Shown one piece after another: positions 41,261 through 52,781 of a DNA stretch of 55,280 nt. The notes beneath the pieces were generated by a model, which was given only the letters and a program-made list of their open reading frames with translations, did no database searches and was not told where the DNA came from. Position 1 is the first letter of the stretch; the number at the start of each line of letters is the position of its first letter. Source of the stretch: Symsagittifera roscoffensis (Eukaryota > Xenacoelomorpha > Acoela > Convolutidae); contig NW_026971719.1 of the NCBI RefSeq assembly GCF_963678635.1, positions 1 through 55,280 of the forward strand, written 5' to 3'. The position numbers and the translations under genes are program-made.

Positions 41261-43100
41261 ATTTTCTAGCATAATTAACATAAACACCAAAGTGAGATGG
41301 ATTAGATTTCTCGTCTGGTTTACATTAGTTTTTTTTTGATAATCAATTCAAATTTTAAACTTTTATTGGTTTGTTCTATTTCTAACCAGTGAAAAAAGTG
41401 AAAAAAGAAAAAATAACAAAAATATACATTTTTATCGTTTTCTTTTTGGTATTTTCTAGTTTAAACAACCGGAAGTCTATTAAATTTGAATAATTGATTA
41501 AAAAAAGTCTGACAAACCTATATTTTGTATCTATATCAAATTCAAAACGCTACTCGAATTGATGTTCTTTATCTCAAATTTTTGTTTTATAGGCTCTTCC
41601 ATTGTTTTGTTGTTTAGTGATAGACCACTGAATCTGTTTAACTCTTCTAAATAAAACATTGTTGATAAATCCGGTTTTACTCATGTTTTCTGACATCTCC
41701 TCGCCATCTTTTTAGCAAAACTGTTGAACTTTCCGTGTTTCTCCTCTGAAAATTCTGAAATTTCAATAAAGTTGGGACTATCAACTTTTCTTGAGTAAAT
41801 TTTTGATGAGCAAACTGATCACATGAGGAGAAATGTGTGAAATGATATTGAGCTTAAATGAAAATGGAGATAAGCAGTATGATTCATATGGAAGTAGTGC
41901 CAAATAAGGATGGTTTTGTATTATGTTTCCCTAAATATCAATAGATACATCAAGAAAAAGATTGTCTTTACACTTCGTACAAACACAGATTCTGTTCAAG
42001 TATTGCCACATCAAGAGGGGAAGTATTCAAACAGCTTATTTGCGGTGTTCAGCAGAATTTACGATTGAAAAAAAGCTAAAAAGCACCAAACGTATCAAAG
42101 AAACGACTCGTTTGGAAAAAGTTCAAAAAAAATTTACCTAGGTTCTAATCAAAATTTGCATCTACGCAAACTCTGGAAACAGCTTTTTTAGACTCTATGA
42201 TTAAGATATGAATCTGATTTGTTCAAAAAAATTGATTGTTTCATTGATGGTTATGGTTCTGTAAATAATGAGCGTGTCATTTTTCTTATTAGTTTTTGAA
42301 TATTTCTTCAAATACTTCTTGTCAAAGATGATTGTATTTCATCTTGTATGCTTTTCAACGAATGAATTTATGTTACTTTTTTACAACTTGTAATGCAAAA
42401 TTTATAATGATTTTTAGATTTTGTTAACAAGTATACTGAGCGTTTCGAGAAAAAAATTTGTTTTCTTACAAGTCATATGCAAAAACCAAGCTGATTTTTC
42501 TCATGCAAATGCAAAAAACGCAAGACTTTTTTATAAAAAACTTGTTAAAACATTGCCAAAAAGCTTCAACTTTTTTGTTTTTGGGTGCTATTCCCCATCC
42601 TAACTAAGTATTTTCTGATTTTTTTGTTTATGCAAGAAAAAGATTTCTGTATGATCAAAAATAAAACAAAGAAATTGATTTACTTTGATTAATAACAGTG
42701 CCAGAAAATGTCGTGAAATAATTTTTTTAAAAAACAAAAAACTTTAATGAAAATTTTCCTAATTTGCAAATATCTCTTTGAATTTCTCAAAAAAGCACTA
42801 CAAGTTGCAAAAACAGGTGATGATGTTTTTATGATGTCTGCAAAAACTTGATGATTTTTTATGAAGTCTGTAAAAAAAGATCTTAAAATTTTTAGAAGAA
42901 GACAAAATTGTTCTAATTTTTTTAATCATCTTGCAAAAACTTTGTGTTTTGCAAAGTGCATAAATTATATGACCTGAGCGAAAATGTCTATTACAATTTT
43001 TTAAATAACCTCTTACGTAATCTCTTTGTTCTGCCCTCTTAAAAAAATACTAGATGCAAAAAGAATTAAATTACAAAACACAAGAAAATAACCAACTTAT

Positions 43101-43464
43101 TTACAAATCAAAGAGCTGTTGAGCAGCTGAGTTCTCAAAATTTTGAATGTTCTCAAAGGAGCGCAAGGCTGGTCTTGCCTAGATCGTCCTTGGTTGTCTT
43201 GATGGTTCGCTGAGTGGAATTTGTGACTCACCCCGTATCCTCTTCGATAGTAATTGGATTCTCCACAGATCCCTCTTCCCCCCAAGGAAAGAGGAAATCT
43301 TCGACTGGTTGTGCTTCATATCTAGAGTCAAGATTCTCGGGGTAGTTCATTCCCACATGCTCACACACTTTCTCCATCATTTGCATCGTTCTAAACTCAT
43401 TCTCTGTGATGGGATTTTGCGTCATATGATGTTGGTTGAAATCTCTTTGCATCACCTCCACCAT
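43101..43464 (-). pseudogene. Decayed exon of unknown gene (left-arm copy)
   Basis: From 43464 the minus strand encodes MVEVMQRDFNQHHMTQNP and onward to VENPITIEED, then hits TGA at 43228. Beyond this, in another frame, it ends FENIQNFENSAAQQLFDL followed by TAA at 43101-43103. The right-arm copies end FENFQNFDNSAARQLFDL with TAA at the same place. Similarity at protein level in both arms shows an ancestral coding exon. The protein is not recognised. Confidence 0.7.
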
Positions 43465-43598
43465 GCGCCAGACTTAGATTAGGATGTACATTCGTGCTAG
43501 AAAAACTCCAGACACTGTTTCCCGCACCTGGATTTGTACTAGATCAGGCGAAAACTCTACCGAGAACATAAGGTTGCTGTTTTGCACTTAGAGAATCA

Positions 43599-43894
43599 TT
43601 TGGAGCAAAAAGTTGAGTGAAAGCTACAGAGTGAAAAGAACGATTGATTTACAGTTGAGAGGGAAGTATTTATTGGTAGTTAGGTTGAAAATAAAATTAT
43701 TCTTAATTTAGAGGCAGAGGTACCTTCAATTCGAAATTGTGGGTACAACCAATCATAATTGATTTTCCTTATTTAAATTGTAGTCGTATCCAATCAGACT
43801 TCAGCTTCCTTTTATGGAAATCTTGCACAAAAGTCGTGTCCACTTGGAAACAAAGTTCAAATCTTATACTCAATTTAATGCTCAAATTGATCTT
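43599..43894. other. Central spacer of the inverted duplication
   Basis: About 300 bp that does not pair with itself. It contains CCAATCATAATTG and ATCCAATCAGACTTC. No gene. Immediately outside, GAACATAAGGTTGCTGTTTTG (from 43567) pairs with CAAAACAGCAACCTTATGTTC (from 43902). Confidence 0.7.
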
Positions 43895-44031
43895 CACATT
43901 TCAAAACAGCAACCTTATGTTCTCGGTAGAACTTTCGTCTAATCTAGTAAAAATCAAATCGCAGGAAACAGTGTCTGGAGTTTTCTAGCAGGAATGGTAT
44001 CTCAATCCAAGTCTGCCACCTGATTGAGGTG

Positions 44032-44388
44032 ATGCGAAGAGATTTCAACGAACATCATATGACGCAAGATCCCATCACAGGGAACCAACTTGAAACCATG
44101 CAAATGATGGAGGAAGAATCTGAGCATTAGGGAACGAACTACACCGAAAATGTTGAGCCTAGATATGTGGCACAACCAGTCGCCGATTTCATCTGTCTTT
44201 GGGAGGAAAAGGGATCTGTGGAGAACCCAATTACTATCGAAGATGACGAGGGGTTCTTTGAGCCAAGAATTTCAGTCAGCGAACCACCAAGACAACCACC
44301 GACGTTGTACACAAGACCAGTCTTGCGCTCTTTTGAGAACTTTCAAAATTTTGATAACTCAGCTGCTCGACAGCTCTTTGATTTGTAA
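44032..44388 (+). pseudogene. Unknown gene exon, right arm (one in-frame stop)
   Basis: 119 codons from ATG 44032 to TAA 44386-44388 with a single TAG at 44128-44130. It starts MRRDFNEHHMTQDPIT and ends FENFQNFDNSAARQLFDL. The reading frame matches the left-arm copy residue by residue with conservative changes (N/E, F/I, D/E), which supports a former protein. Acidic and Pro-rich in the middle (ITIEDDEGFF, SEPPRQPP), no domain recognised. It could be a last exon, since both copies share the stop. Confidence 0.6.
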
Positions 44389-45781
44389 ATAATTTGGTTA
44401 TTGTCTTGTGTTTTGTAATTTAATTTTTTTTGCAACTAGTATTTTTATTTTAAAGAGATCGGAACAATGAGATAAAGTAAAGGTTATGGGAAAATTTGTA
44501 ATACAAATTTTTGCATAAATCATATGGATTTTGCAACTTGCAAAATACAAAAATTTTGCAAGATGATAAAAAAAAATAAAACAATTTCGTCTTCTTCTAA
44601 AATTTTTCAGATCACTTTTTACCGACTTGATCAAAAACATTGCAATTTTTGCTTTCATGATAAAAACTTCACCACATGTCTTTGCAAATTGAAGTGTTTT
44701 CCTGAAAGTTTTTTGCATACTTGCAAATTTTCATTAAATTGTTTCGCTTTTCAAAAAATTATTATACAATTTTTTGTACTGTTAATAAAAAAACTGAATG
44801 AATTTCTCTGCTTTATTTTTAATCATAAAAAATCTATTTTTTTTGCATGTATGGTAATAAAAAAAATCAGAAAAACATTACAGAAGTATTGCGTTTTTTG
44901 CGTTTTTGCATACGTTTTGTGAGAAATCATGAAAAAAATTTCATCATGCAAATTTTTTTTCTAAAAATTATTAGCATACTTGTTGAAAAATCCACAAATT
45001 TTTTGCATCTTGTTAAAAATTGACATAAATTTTTTCGTTGAAAAGCATTTAAGTTGAAATCTAATTATCTTTGACAAGATTTTATGCAGAACTCTTCAAA
45101 AACTAATAAAAAAATTGACACGCTCCTTTTTTACAGAAACATAACCAACAATATAAGAATCAATTAATTTGAACAAATCAGATCCACATTCCGAGTTTTG
45201 AATTTTTAAAAAATCCATCTAAAAAGCTGAGCCCAGAGTTTGCGTAGATGCAAGTATTGGATTAGAACTTAGATAATAATTTCTGAACTTTTTCCGAACG
45301 AGCCGTTTTTTTGATACGCTTGGTGTTTTTAGCTCCATTCCATCGTAAAAAATGCTTTTCATCGCCAATAAGCTGATTGAATACTTCCCCACTTGATGTG
45401 ACAATACTTGAATAAAATCTGTGTTTGTACAAATCGTAAAGACAATCAATTTCTTGATATATGTATTGATATTTGTCTAATCTCTGTAGAAACTGGCTCA
45501 GATATGTTGCTATTAAATTTAAATGAAATTTCCATTTTCAATTATTATCAAAAACGTATCTCTCATTTCTCCTCATCTGATCAGTTTGCTCTTCAAAAAT
45601 GTACTCAAGAAAAGTTGATTGTCCCAACTATATAAAATTTTCAAAAAATCAGAAAAGAATAGGGAGATCTGTTTGGTTCCAAAGATCCTACAAGAAGAAA
45701 GTATACTTCGAACCTTCTTTCAACTGTTAAACATAATTGATTTGTGACCATTGGGAAAATCTCAACAAGTCGGTTTGAAAA

Positions 45782-46153
45782 ATGTCTGTCTTAGTGGAAA
45801 AGAAGAAGAAGCAAAATCGTCAATCGGGAATACTGTTGTTCACGAATGCTGAAAACGTTGGACTCGTACCTACATATGAAGCCAAATTTGGTAAAGAATC
45901 AACTATGGACCAGGAGCTCGATATCTGTAATAGCGTACATGAAACAGCAACATACAACATGAGGAGGATGTGTGTCAAAATCAAGAATTATAAGTTGAAC
46001 AAGCCGGCCTACACTCAAACACGACTGTTCACTGCAAAGGAAAATGAAGACTTGAAGCAAGTTGCATATGTCAACTATACTTTGAATAAATTCAAAGAAA
46101 TGTCCCAAGTTTTAGAAGACTTTAATATTGTTGATAATTGTAAGATTCAATAA
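45782..46153 (+). CDS. Unrecognised 123-codon ORF
   Basis: Starts MSVLVEKKKKQNRQSG and ends NIVDNCKIQ before TAA. Composition is ordinary for protein (MDQELDICNSVHETAT, AYVNYTLNKFKEMSQ) and less AT-driven than its surroundings. It has three Cys and no clear domain. The inverted left arm lacks it. The tandem copy at 48324-48572 lacks the first ~40 codons and differs at three residues, all amino-acid changing, so no constraint is apparent. It may be a former exon or gene. Confidence 0.45.
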   Translation: MSVLVEKKKKQNRQSGILLFTNAENVGLVPTYEAKFGKESTMDQELDICNSVHETATYNMRRMCVKIKNYKLNKPAYTQTRLFTAKENEDLKQVAYVNYTLNKFKEMSQVLEDFNIVDNCKIQ

Positions 46154-46608
46154 TGCTTTGTATTGTTTTGCATGTTTGGTAATTGACATATTATTGGTTC
46201 AAAACTATTTTTTTCTGACTGTAGTGTATGATTAGAGCTATGATATCTGAGGAAAAGTCAGACAAAACATACAGTTTATTTCAAATTAACATGAAATATT
46301 AACCAATTATCAGTTAATTTTCCAATTTTTGCTTAAAAATTACAGAAATTTTTTGTTGACTGTTTCTGTCTAAGTTTAAGTTAAATTTGTCTTATTTGAA
46401 AAAAATTACAAACAGGAATGTAGTTGAAAACCTTATAAATATTTTTCGAATTGTATTTCAATAGTTGTTTTCATTTTTTTTTCATAATTTGGGTTTTTGA
46501 TTGGCAAAATCAGTTTTCTAAAGGGAAAAAGTTTATGGTGGTTGTTATTACGAGATAAGTAAAAATTTGAAACAATTCGAGTTTTTTAAGTTTCTTTGCA
46601 TATTTCAG

Positions 46609-46859
46609 TGAGCAAATCAATATCTGAAATCGAAAAACATCAGATTTTAAAATTGAACTACTACAAAAAAGAACAAAAGTGGTGGACAGATGACGTTAAT
46701 GGAGATTGTATTAGTTTTAACTTGTATAGAAACACAGAAAAATCATTAAAAAAAATTGTAAAAACTGGAGAGGAGATTTCAGAAAAGAAGAGTACTGCCA
46801 GATTTATCAACAAATTTTTATTTAGAAGATTTAACTCAGATTCAGTGGTCTATCACTAA
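46609..46859 (+). CDS. Possible last exon of an unrecognised gene
   Basis: Follows the acceptor-like TTTGCATATTTCAG (46595-46608) and is open to TAA at 46857-46859. It encodes KSISEIEKHQILKLNYY, then KWWTDDVNGDCISF, then KFLFRRFNSDSVVYH: a lysine-rich protein tail with a Trp pair. The tandem copy has a stop in it. Part of the C-terminal half is also visible, inverted and decayed, near 41600-41720. Confidence 0.45.
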
Positions 46860-47166
46860 AAAACAAAACAATGGAAGAGTCTATAAAACAAAAATTGGAG
46901 ATAAAGAACATCAATTTGTGTATTGTTTTTTTCTGATACAAATATAAAACCTAGATTTATCAGAAAACTTTTTATTCAATTATCCAAATTTATTAGACTT
47001 CCGGTTTTTTATACTACAATAAAACAAAAAGAAAACAATAAAAATGTATATTTTGGTAATTACATTTTTTAACTGGTTAGAAATAGAACAAATCAAAAAA
47101 ATTTCGATAGAGGAAGAATCTGAGCATTAGGGAACGAACTACACCGAAAATGTTGAGCCTAGATAT

Positions 47167-47388
47167 GTGGCACAACCAGTCGCCGATTTCATCTGTCTTT
47201 GGGAGGAAAAGGGATCTGTGGAGAACCCAATTACTATCGAAGATGACGAGGGGTTCTCTGAGCCAAGAGTTTCAGTCAGCGAACCACCAAGACAACCACC
47301 GACGATGTACACAAGACTAGTCTTGCGCTCTTTTGAGAACTTTCAAAATTTTGATAACTCAGCTGCTCGACAGCTCTTTGATTTGTAA
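47167..47388 (+). pseudogene. Unknown gene exon, tandem copy
   Basis: Second copy of the exon tail of 44032-44388, from after the shared TAG to the same TAA. It begins MAQPVADFICLWEEKG and ends FENFQNFDNSAARQLFDL. A few residues differ (F/S, I/V, L/M, P/L). The part before the TAG is mostly lost at the duplication junction. Confidence 0.55.
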
Positions 47389-48323
47389 ATAATTTGGTTA
47401 TTGTCTTGTGTTTTGTAATTTAATTTTTTTTGCAACTAGTATTTTTATTTTAAAGAGATCGGAACAATGAGATAAAATAAAGGTTATGGGAAAATTTGTA
47501 ATACAAATTTTTGCATAAATCATATGGATTTTGCAACTTGCAAAATACAAAAATTTTGCAAGATGATAAAAAAAAATAAAACAATTTCGTCTTCTTCTAA
47601 AATTTTTCAGATCACTTTTTACCGTCTTGATCAAAAACATTGCAATTTTTGCTTTCATGACAAAAACTTCACCACATGTCTTTGCAAATTGAAGTGTTTT
47701 CCTGAAAATTTTTTGCATACTTGCAAATTTTCATTAAATTGTTTCGCTTTTCAAAAAATTATTATACAATTTTTTGTACTGTTAATAAAAAAACTTAATG
47801 AATTTCTCTGCTTTATTTTTGATCATAAAAAATCTATTTTTTTTGCATGTATGGTAAAAAAAAAAAAATCAGAAAAACATTACATAAGTATTGCGTTTTT
47901 GCGTTTTTGCATACGTTTTGTGAGAAATCATGAAAAAAATTTCATCATGCAAATTTTTTTTCTAAAAAATATTAGCATACTTGTTGAAAAATCCACAATT
48001 TTTTTGCATCTTGTTAAAAATTAACATAAATTTTTTCGTTGAAAAGCATTTAAGTTGAAATATAATTATCTTTGACAAGATTTTATGCAGAACTCTTCAA
48101 AAACTAATAAAAAAATTGACACGCTCCTTTTTTACAGAAACATAACCAACAATATAAGAATCAATTAATTTGAACAAATCAGATCCACATTCCGAGTTTT
48201 GAATTTTTAAAAAATCCATCTAAAAAGCTGAGCCCAGAGTTTGCGTAGATGCAAGTATTGGATTAGAACTTAGATAATAATTTCTGAACTTTTTCCGAAA
48301 AAAAATTTGGTAAAGAATCAACT

Positions 48324-48572
48324 ATGGACCAGGAGCTCGATATCTGTAATAGCGTACATGAAACAGCAACATACAACATGAGGAGGGTGTGTGTCAAAAT
48401 CAAGAAGTATAAGTTGAACAAGTCGGCCTACACTCAAACACGACTGTTCACTGCAAAGGAAAATGAAGACTTGAAGCAAGTTGCATATGTCAACTATACT
48501 TTGAATAAATTCAAAGAAATGTCCCAAGTTTTAGAAGACTTTAATATTGTTGATAATTGTAAGATTCAATAA
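48324..48572 (+). pseudogene. Truncated copy of the 123-codon ORF
   Basis: Same protein from MDQELDICNSVHETAT to NIVDNCKIQ with changes M/V, N/K and P/S. The 5' part was removed by the ~580-bp deletion, leaving poly-A upstream. Confidence 0.6.
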
Positions 48573-49008
48573 TGCTTTGTATTGTTTTGTATGTTTGGTA
48601 ATTGACATATTATTGGTTCAAAACTATTTTTTTCTGACTGTAGTGTATGATTAGAGCTATGATATCTGAGGAAAAGTCAGACAAAACATACAATTTATTT
48701 CAAATTAACATGAAATATTAACCAATTATCAGTTAATTTTCCAATTTTTGCTTAAAAATTACAGAAATTTTTTGTTGACTGTTTCTGTCTAAGTTTAAGT
48801 TAAATTTGTCTTATTTGAAAAAAATTACAAACAGGAATGTAGTTGAAAACCTTATAAATATTTTTCGAATTGTATTTCAATAGTTGTTTTCATTTTTTTT
48901 TCATAATTTGGGTTTTTGATTGGCAAAATCAGTTTTCTAAAGGGAAAAAGTTTATGGTGGTTGTTATTACGAGATAAGTAAAAAGTTTTTTAAGTTTCTT
49001 TGCATATT

Positions 49009-49283
49009 TCAGTGAGCAAATTGATTCTATTAAAAGCGTTTACAATGTCTGAAATCGAAAAACATCAGATTTTAAAATTGAACTACTACAAAAAATAACA
49101 AAAATGGTGGACAGATGACGTTAATGGAGATTGTATTAGTTTTAACTTGTATAGAAACACAGAAAAATCCAAAAAAAAATTTGTAAAAACTGGAGAGGAG
49201 ATTTCAGAAAAGAAGAGTACTGCCAGATTTATCAACAAATTTTTATTTAGAAGATGTAACTCAGATTCAGTGGTCTATCACTA
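49009..49283 (+). pseudogene. Broken copy of the KWWTDD exon
   Basis: Copy of 46609-46859 with the same acceptor context, an in-frame extra ~25 bp near its start, a TAA in place of a Glu codon (AAAAAATAACAAAAATGG), and the same end NSDSVVYH before TAA. Confidence 0.55.
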
Positions 49284-49679
49284 AAAAACAAAACAATGGA
49301 AGAGTCTATAAAACAAAAATTGGAGATAAAGAACATCAATTTTTGTATTGTTTTTTTCTGATACAAATATAAAACCTAGATTTATCAGAAAACTTTTTAT
49401 TCAATTATCCAAATTTATTAGACTTCCGGTTTTTTATACTACAATAAAACAAAAAGAAAACAATAAAAATGTATATTTTGGTAATTACATTTTTTAACTG
49501 GTTAGAAATAGAACAAATCAAAAAAATTTCGATAGAAACTTCAAAGTTTGAATTGAGTATCGAAAAAATAGTATAAACCAGACAAGAAATCTTTCTCATT
49601 TTGGTGTCAAATATAAATGTTAGTTATAGTTGAAAAATTGTCAATAAAAATGATTGATTGTGAAGTTTCATAAAAATAG

Positions 49680-49905
49680 CTTTATTCTGATCTATAAAAC
49701 ATTTTAAAATATGTGAATGCTTCATTCTGATTTGTTAAGACCACAAATAATAACTTTGAATGAGTGATCAATTCTGATTGCTTGATATCAAAAAGAGTAC
49801 ATTTTTTTGACGTTATGCTCGATTTTGATTGTTTGATATCAAAAAAGATAAAATTTTCCTCATAAGAAAAGCTCGATTCTGATTGGTTCATACTTTTGGA
49901 AACTT
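49680..49905. repeat. Internal repeats in the right arm
   Basis: Inverted counterpart of 40985-41260: TTCTGATTGCTTGATATCAAA, TTTTGATTGTTTGATATCAAA and TTCTGATTGGTTCAT at ~55-60-bp intervals. No gene inferred. Confidence 0.6.
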
Positions 49906-50101
49906 CATAATTAGATTGGATAATTTTTTACATGTCGGCAAATAGGATGATATCCATTCTGCTGTTCTTTCACGTTAAAAACAATTGATGAAGAAGTTTG
50001 CTGTTTTTATTTACTTTTTTTATTTATTAAAGCTATTCAATCCCTTTTATTAGAAAAATTTGGGACATTCTAAATCTCCCATTCATTCTTTACTGATTGA
50101 G

Positions 50102-50335
50102 ATGCCGTCGCTGAGTAGAAATGAAAGAGTTGCATGTCCTGAATGTGGCAGAGATTACCCACGTAAAGATACGTCAAGACATTGTAGAACCTGTGGTGTA
50201 TTGAATTGTTCGAACTGTAACATTTATACTTATAGCAGCGAAGAACTCACCAATAATTTCAAGAAGAAGCATTCTTTTTTTCAACATAACTTTGAATTAT
50301 GTGCTCAGCGGTCACCGTATACATTTCAAGAGAAG
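50102..50335 (+). CDS. Zinc-finger-like exon (CCHC plus CxxC)
   Basis: Begins MPSLSRNERVACPECG at an ATG also kept in the decayed left-arm copy. The sequence CPECGRDYPRKDTSRHCRTC gives CX2C-X11-H-X3C, followed by NCSNC, so one compact zinc finger plus an extra Cys pair. A Lys-rich stretch (NNFKKKHSF) follows. The exon ends at AGAAG|GTAAGC, a strong donor (50335/50336), after which the frame stops within three codons. DNA or RNA binding is plausible but unproven. The family is not recognised. Confidence 0.55.
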
Positions 50336-52189
50336 GTAAGCTAATTTTTTTTTAATTAAAAACTTTGGAGAATTTATTTTGAGTATTAATTAAATTCTAC
50401 AGTTTTTTCATCAAAGATTTTGATATGTCTTTTTTTATTCAAAGGTCTTGATTGACGATAGAGACTTTCAAAATCGATGGGAATCAATCTAAAAATCTTT
50501 AGTCATCAGTAAAAACTCCATTAATTGCAAGCTTTCGGAGAGTTTTTTTCGATAAGTTTGTAGAAAAAGTGCATAACATGCCCTAATGAGAGGTTAAGTA
50601 TTTGTTTAAGAAGTTTACAAATTTTAATTTTTGCAAAATATCGACTAATTGAAAGATTTTGTCTAGTAGCTTTTTTGAAATTTTCCCTGCTCAGTGATTC
50701 TAGAAGTTTTCATAGAGTAGTGAGTTAATGAGCAGATGATGGGGGTTGATTTGTTATGGTTTTCTACTGTTTTTTGACGATTTCAGAAAAGAAATTGAAA
50801 AGTTATCTGGAAAAGATGAAAAAATGTATGTTTGCGCCAACATTTGAAACTTTTTAGATAAAAATTGTATCATTCTCAACCAAAAATTTAATTCAATGTC
50901 AGATTTGAAACAGCAATAGAAAGTTATCAGGTTGAAAAAATCATTGAAGACTTTTAGCAGAATTTTTATGGTATTAATTTATCTTCGGATTATTGAACGT
51001 TCGTTGAAACGATACATTTTTCTATCTATAATTGAATTTTCAAGTAAAATCTTGTTAAAATTGAACAAAATTGGCAGATAGTAGATGAAGCAAAAACTGA
51101 GAAAACACTAAAATAGATAGAAACACAATTCAATTCTTTAGAAAATCAGATAATATTACTGAAATTTAGCTTTAAAACTATATCTTGAGAAAATCTCCAC
51201 CATAAAAAGTCTCAAAGATTTGTAATTCATGGGGTTTGATATAAAAAAATCAATGACTGCTGAGTTCACTATTCAATTGATTTGGGATTCTCAGTTAAAT
51301 TCTCGCTAAACTGTACAAAAACTAGTTAATTACCGGAATAAAAGGGTAAAAAAAGAAATTTTTGGATAGACTTGATTCATTTTTACTTCAATTTCTGGAA
51401 AATTACGATTATTTTACTGTTTTCCGGAAGTTTCAATTTTGATTCTATTTTTATGAGCTTTCTTTTAGTGATCAGAGCACTATAGAACCCGGTTTTTATC
51501 TCAAATTAAGGTAATTTTTATGGTGTATCAATGATTTGAGTGGAAATTGTGGAAAAATCCATAACTTTTCAAAAAGTTGGATCATTCTCTAAACATGATG
51601 CCATTTAAATTACGGTTTGAGCTCAATTTTGAACTCTGTACATAAGTTTTTTTTTCAATCAGATCAGTATTATCAAAAAATTAACCAAAATAATGAATTT
51701 TCAGACTTTTTTTCCAAATACTTTAAATTTTTGAAATTTTTCCCAAAAAACTTGAAATTTTTGCAATTTTTTTTCCAATTATATAAGTAATTTTTGCGTC
51801 TGTTTTTTTCCGATGTTTCAATAGGTTTTATCATACTTGCAAGTAGATAGAAAGTAAAATTATCTAATAAGTTTGTTAATAGGTCTATTTATAACAAACT
51901 TTATCGTGTTTTGAATATTTTTAGAAAAAATTTCAGTTTCTTTGATAAAAAACCTCAATTTTTGCTCAAAAACTCTTACCATTGATTTACCATGCACCAA
52001 AAAACTAACTTGAAAAGTCCATTCCACGATCTACAATTTTTTGATATTCAATAATTAGGTTAGGGGCGCCGAAATGTTTGCAAAAAAACTAGACATTTCC
52101 ACAAAAAATCCAAAGAAAAAATCATTTTCTTACCATTATCTTACCATCACACAAACCACGAAACCTTACCATTGGTATACCCTATCTTA

Positions 52190-52480
52190 AAACCTTGTAG
52201 ACTCTATACCTAACCCTAATACATAGCATGGCTGACCAGCAGTCTATAACGTATCTTAGTACATGGGGTCAGCCAGGCTCCCCCCCCCCCCCCCCTGATC
52301 AGCTCCAACATCTACTTCTACTTACATTGTAGTCTCTATACAATGTAGACTCTTAATTCATTGTAGACTCTATTCCTAATCTTAATTCTTAGCATGGCTG
52401 ACCGGAAATCTATAACGTATCTTAATACATGGGGTCAGCCATGCTCCCCCCTGATCAGCTCCAATATCTACTACTCACTC
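52190..52480. repeat. Dyad repeats, right arm, with 16-C run
   Basis: Two units in inverse orientation to 37460-37740. Stems are GCATGGCTGACC/GGTCAGCCAGGC (52227-52278) and a perfect 12-bp GCATGGCTGACC/GGTCAGCCATGC (52392-52444). A run of 16 C lies at 52280-52295, before TGATCAGCTCC. Confidence 0.85.
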
Positions 52481-52781
52481 ATTCGTTTCACACTCAAACC
52501 ATATAGAGATTAACTATTCGAGATTAGCAAACAACAACGTCCGCAGAGAATCAACCTAATTTTATCTTAAATGTGCCAAAACAAGACAACAGTTCTTTTT
52601 TTAGCTATTCTTATCAATGAATCATTGAAAAAAGAAATTGTTTAGTCCTTTATTCTTCAACTCTTAATGCTTGCCATCCAAAAGAAAAAGCTGGAAAGCC
52701 ATAGAGGGTAAACAGGTAATTGGCTCATCTTTTTGTAGGAGGTACTTCATGTAGCAGAGTTTGGTTAAGACGAGGTAATAA

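Larger units (their letters stand above)
37115..43598. repeat. Left arm of giant imperfect inverted duplication
   Basis: Reverse-complement of the right arm in the same order outward from a centre near 43745. Paired landmarks (left/right): AAACTATCCAGAAGCAATTA (37138)/TAATTGCTTCTGGATAGTTT (52779); the dyad repeats (37460-37740/52190-52480); GGTAGTTGACTAGTTTTTGTA (38557)/51312; the zinc-finger exon (40620-40833/50102-50335); GTTTGCGTAGATGCAA (42160 inverted/45239); the FENIQNF exon (43101-43464/44032-44388). The arms have diverged with many substitutions and indels, so the duplication is old. Decayed exons are listed separately. Confidence 0.9.
44111..47110. repeat. 3-kb tandem duplication, first copy (3000 bp)
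   Basis: Begins AGGAAGAATCTGAGCATTAG and ends AAATTTCGATAG. It is followed at once by the second copy, with matching bases exactly 3000 positions apart (44401 and 47401 for example) over the first ~1.1 kb. Only a handful of substitutions are visible in that stretch, so the event is recent. Confidence 0.95.
47111..49535. repeat. 3-kb tandem duplication, second copy (2425 bp)
   Basis: Repeats 44111-47110 but lacks about 580 bp: after CTGAACTTTTTCCGAA (48299) it jumps to the equivalent of about 45886. It also lacks GAAACAATTCGAG (46569-46581) and has ~25 bp extra near 49021. It ends in the same AAATTTCGATAG. Confidence 0.93.

Noticed and set aside
44524-44922. 132-codon Lys/Phe-rich ORF (and its tandem copy 47524-48024)
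   Set aside because: Homopolymer-rich DNA with near-equal ORFs on both strands; no protein-like conservation with the left arm.
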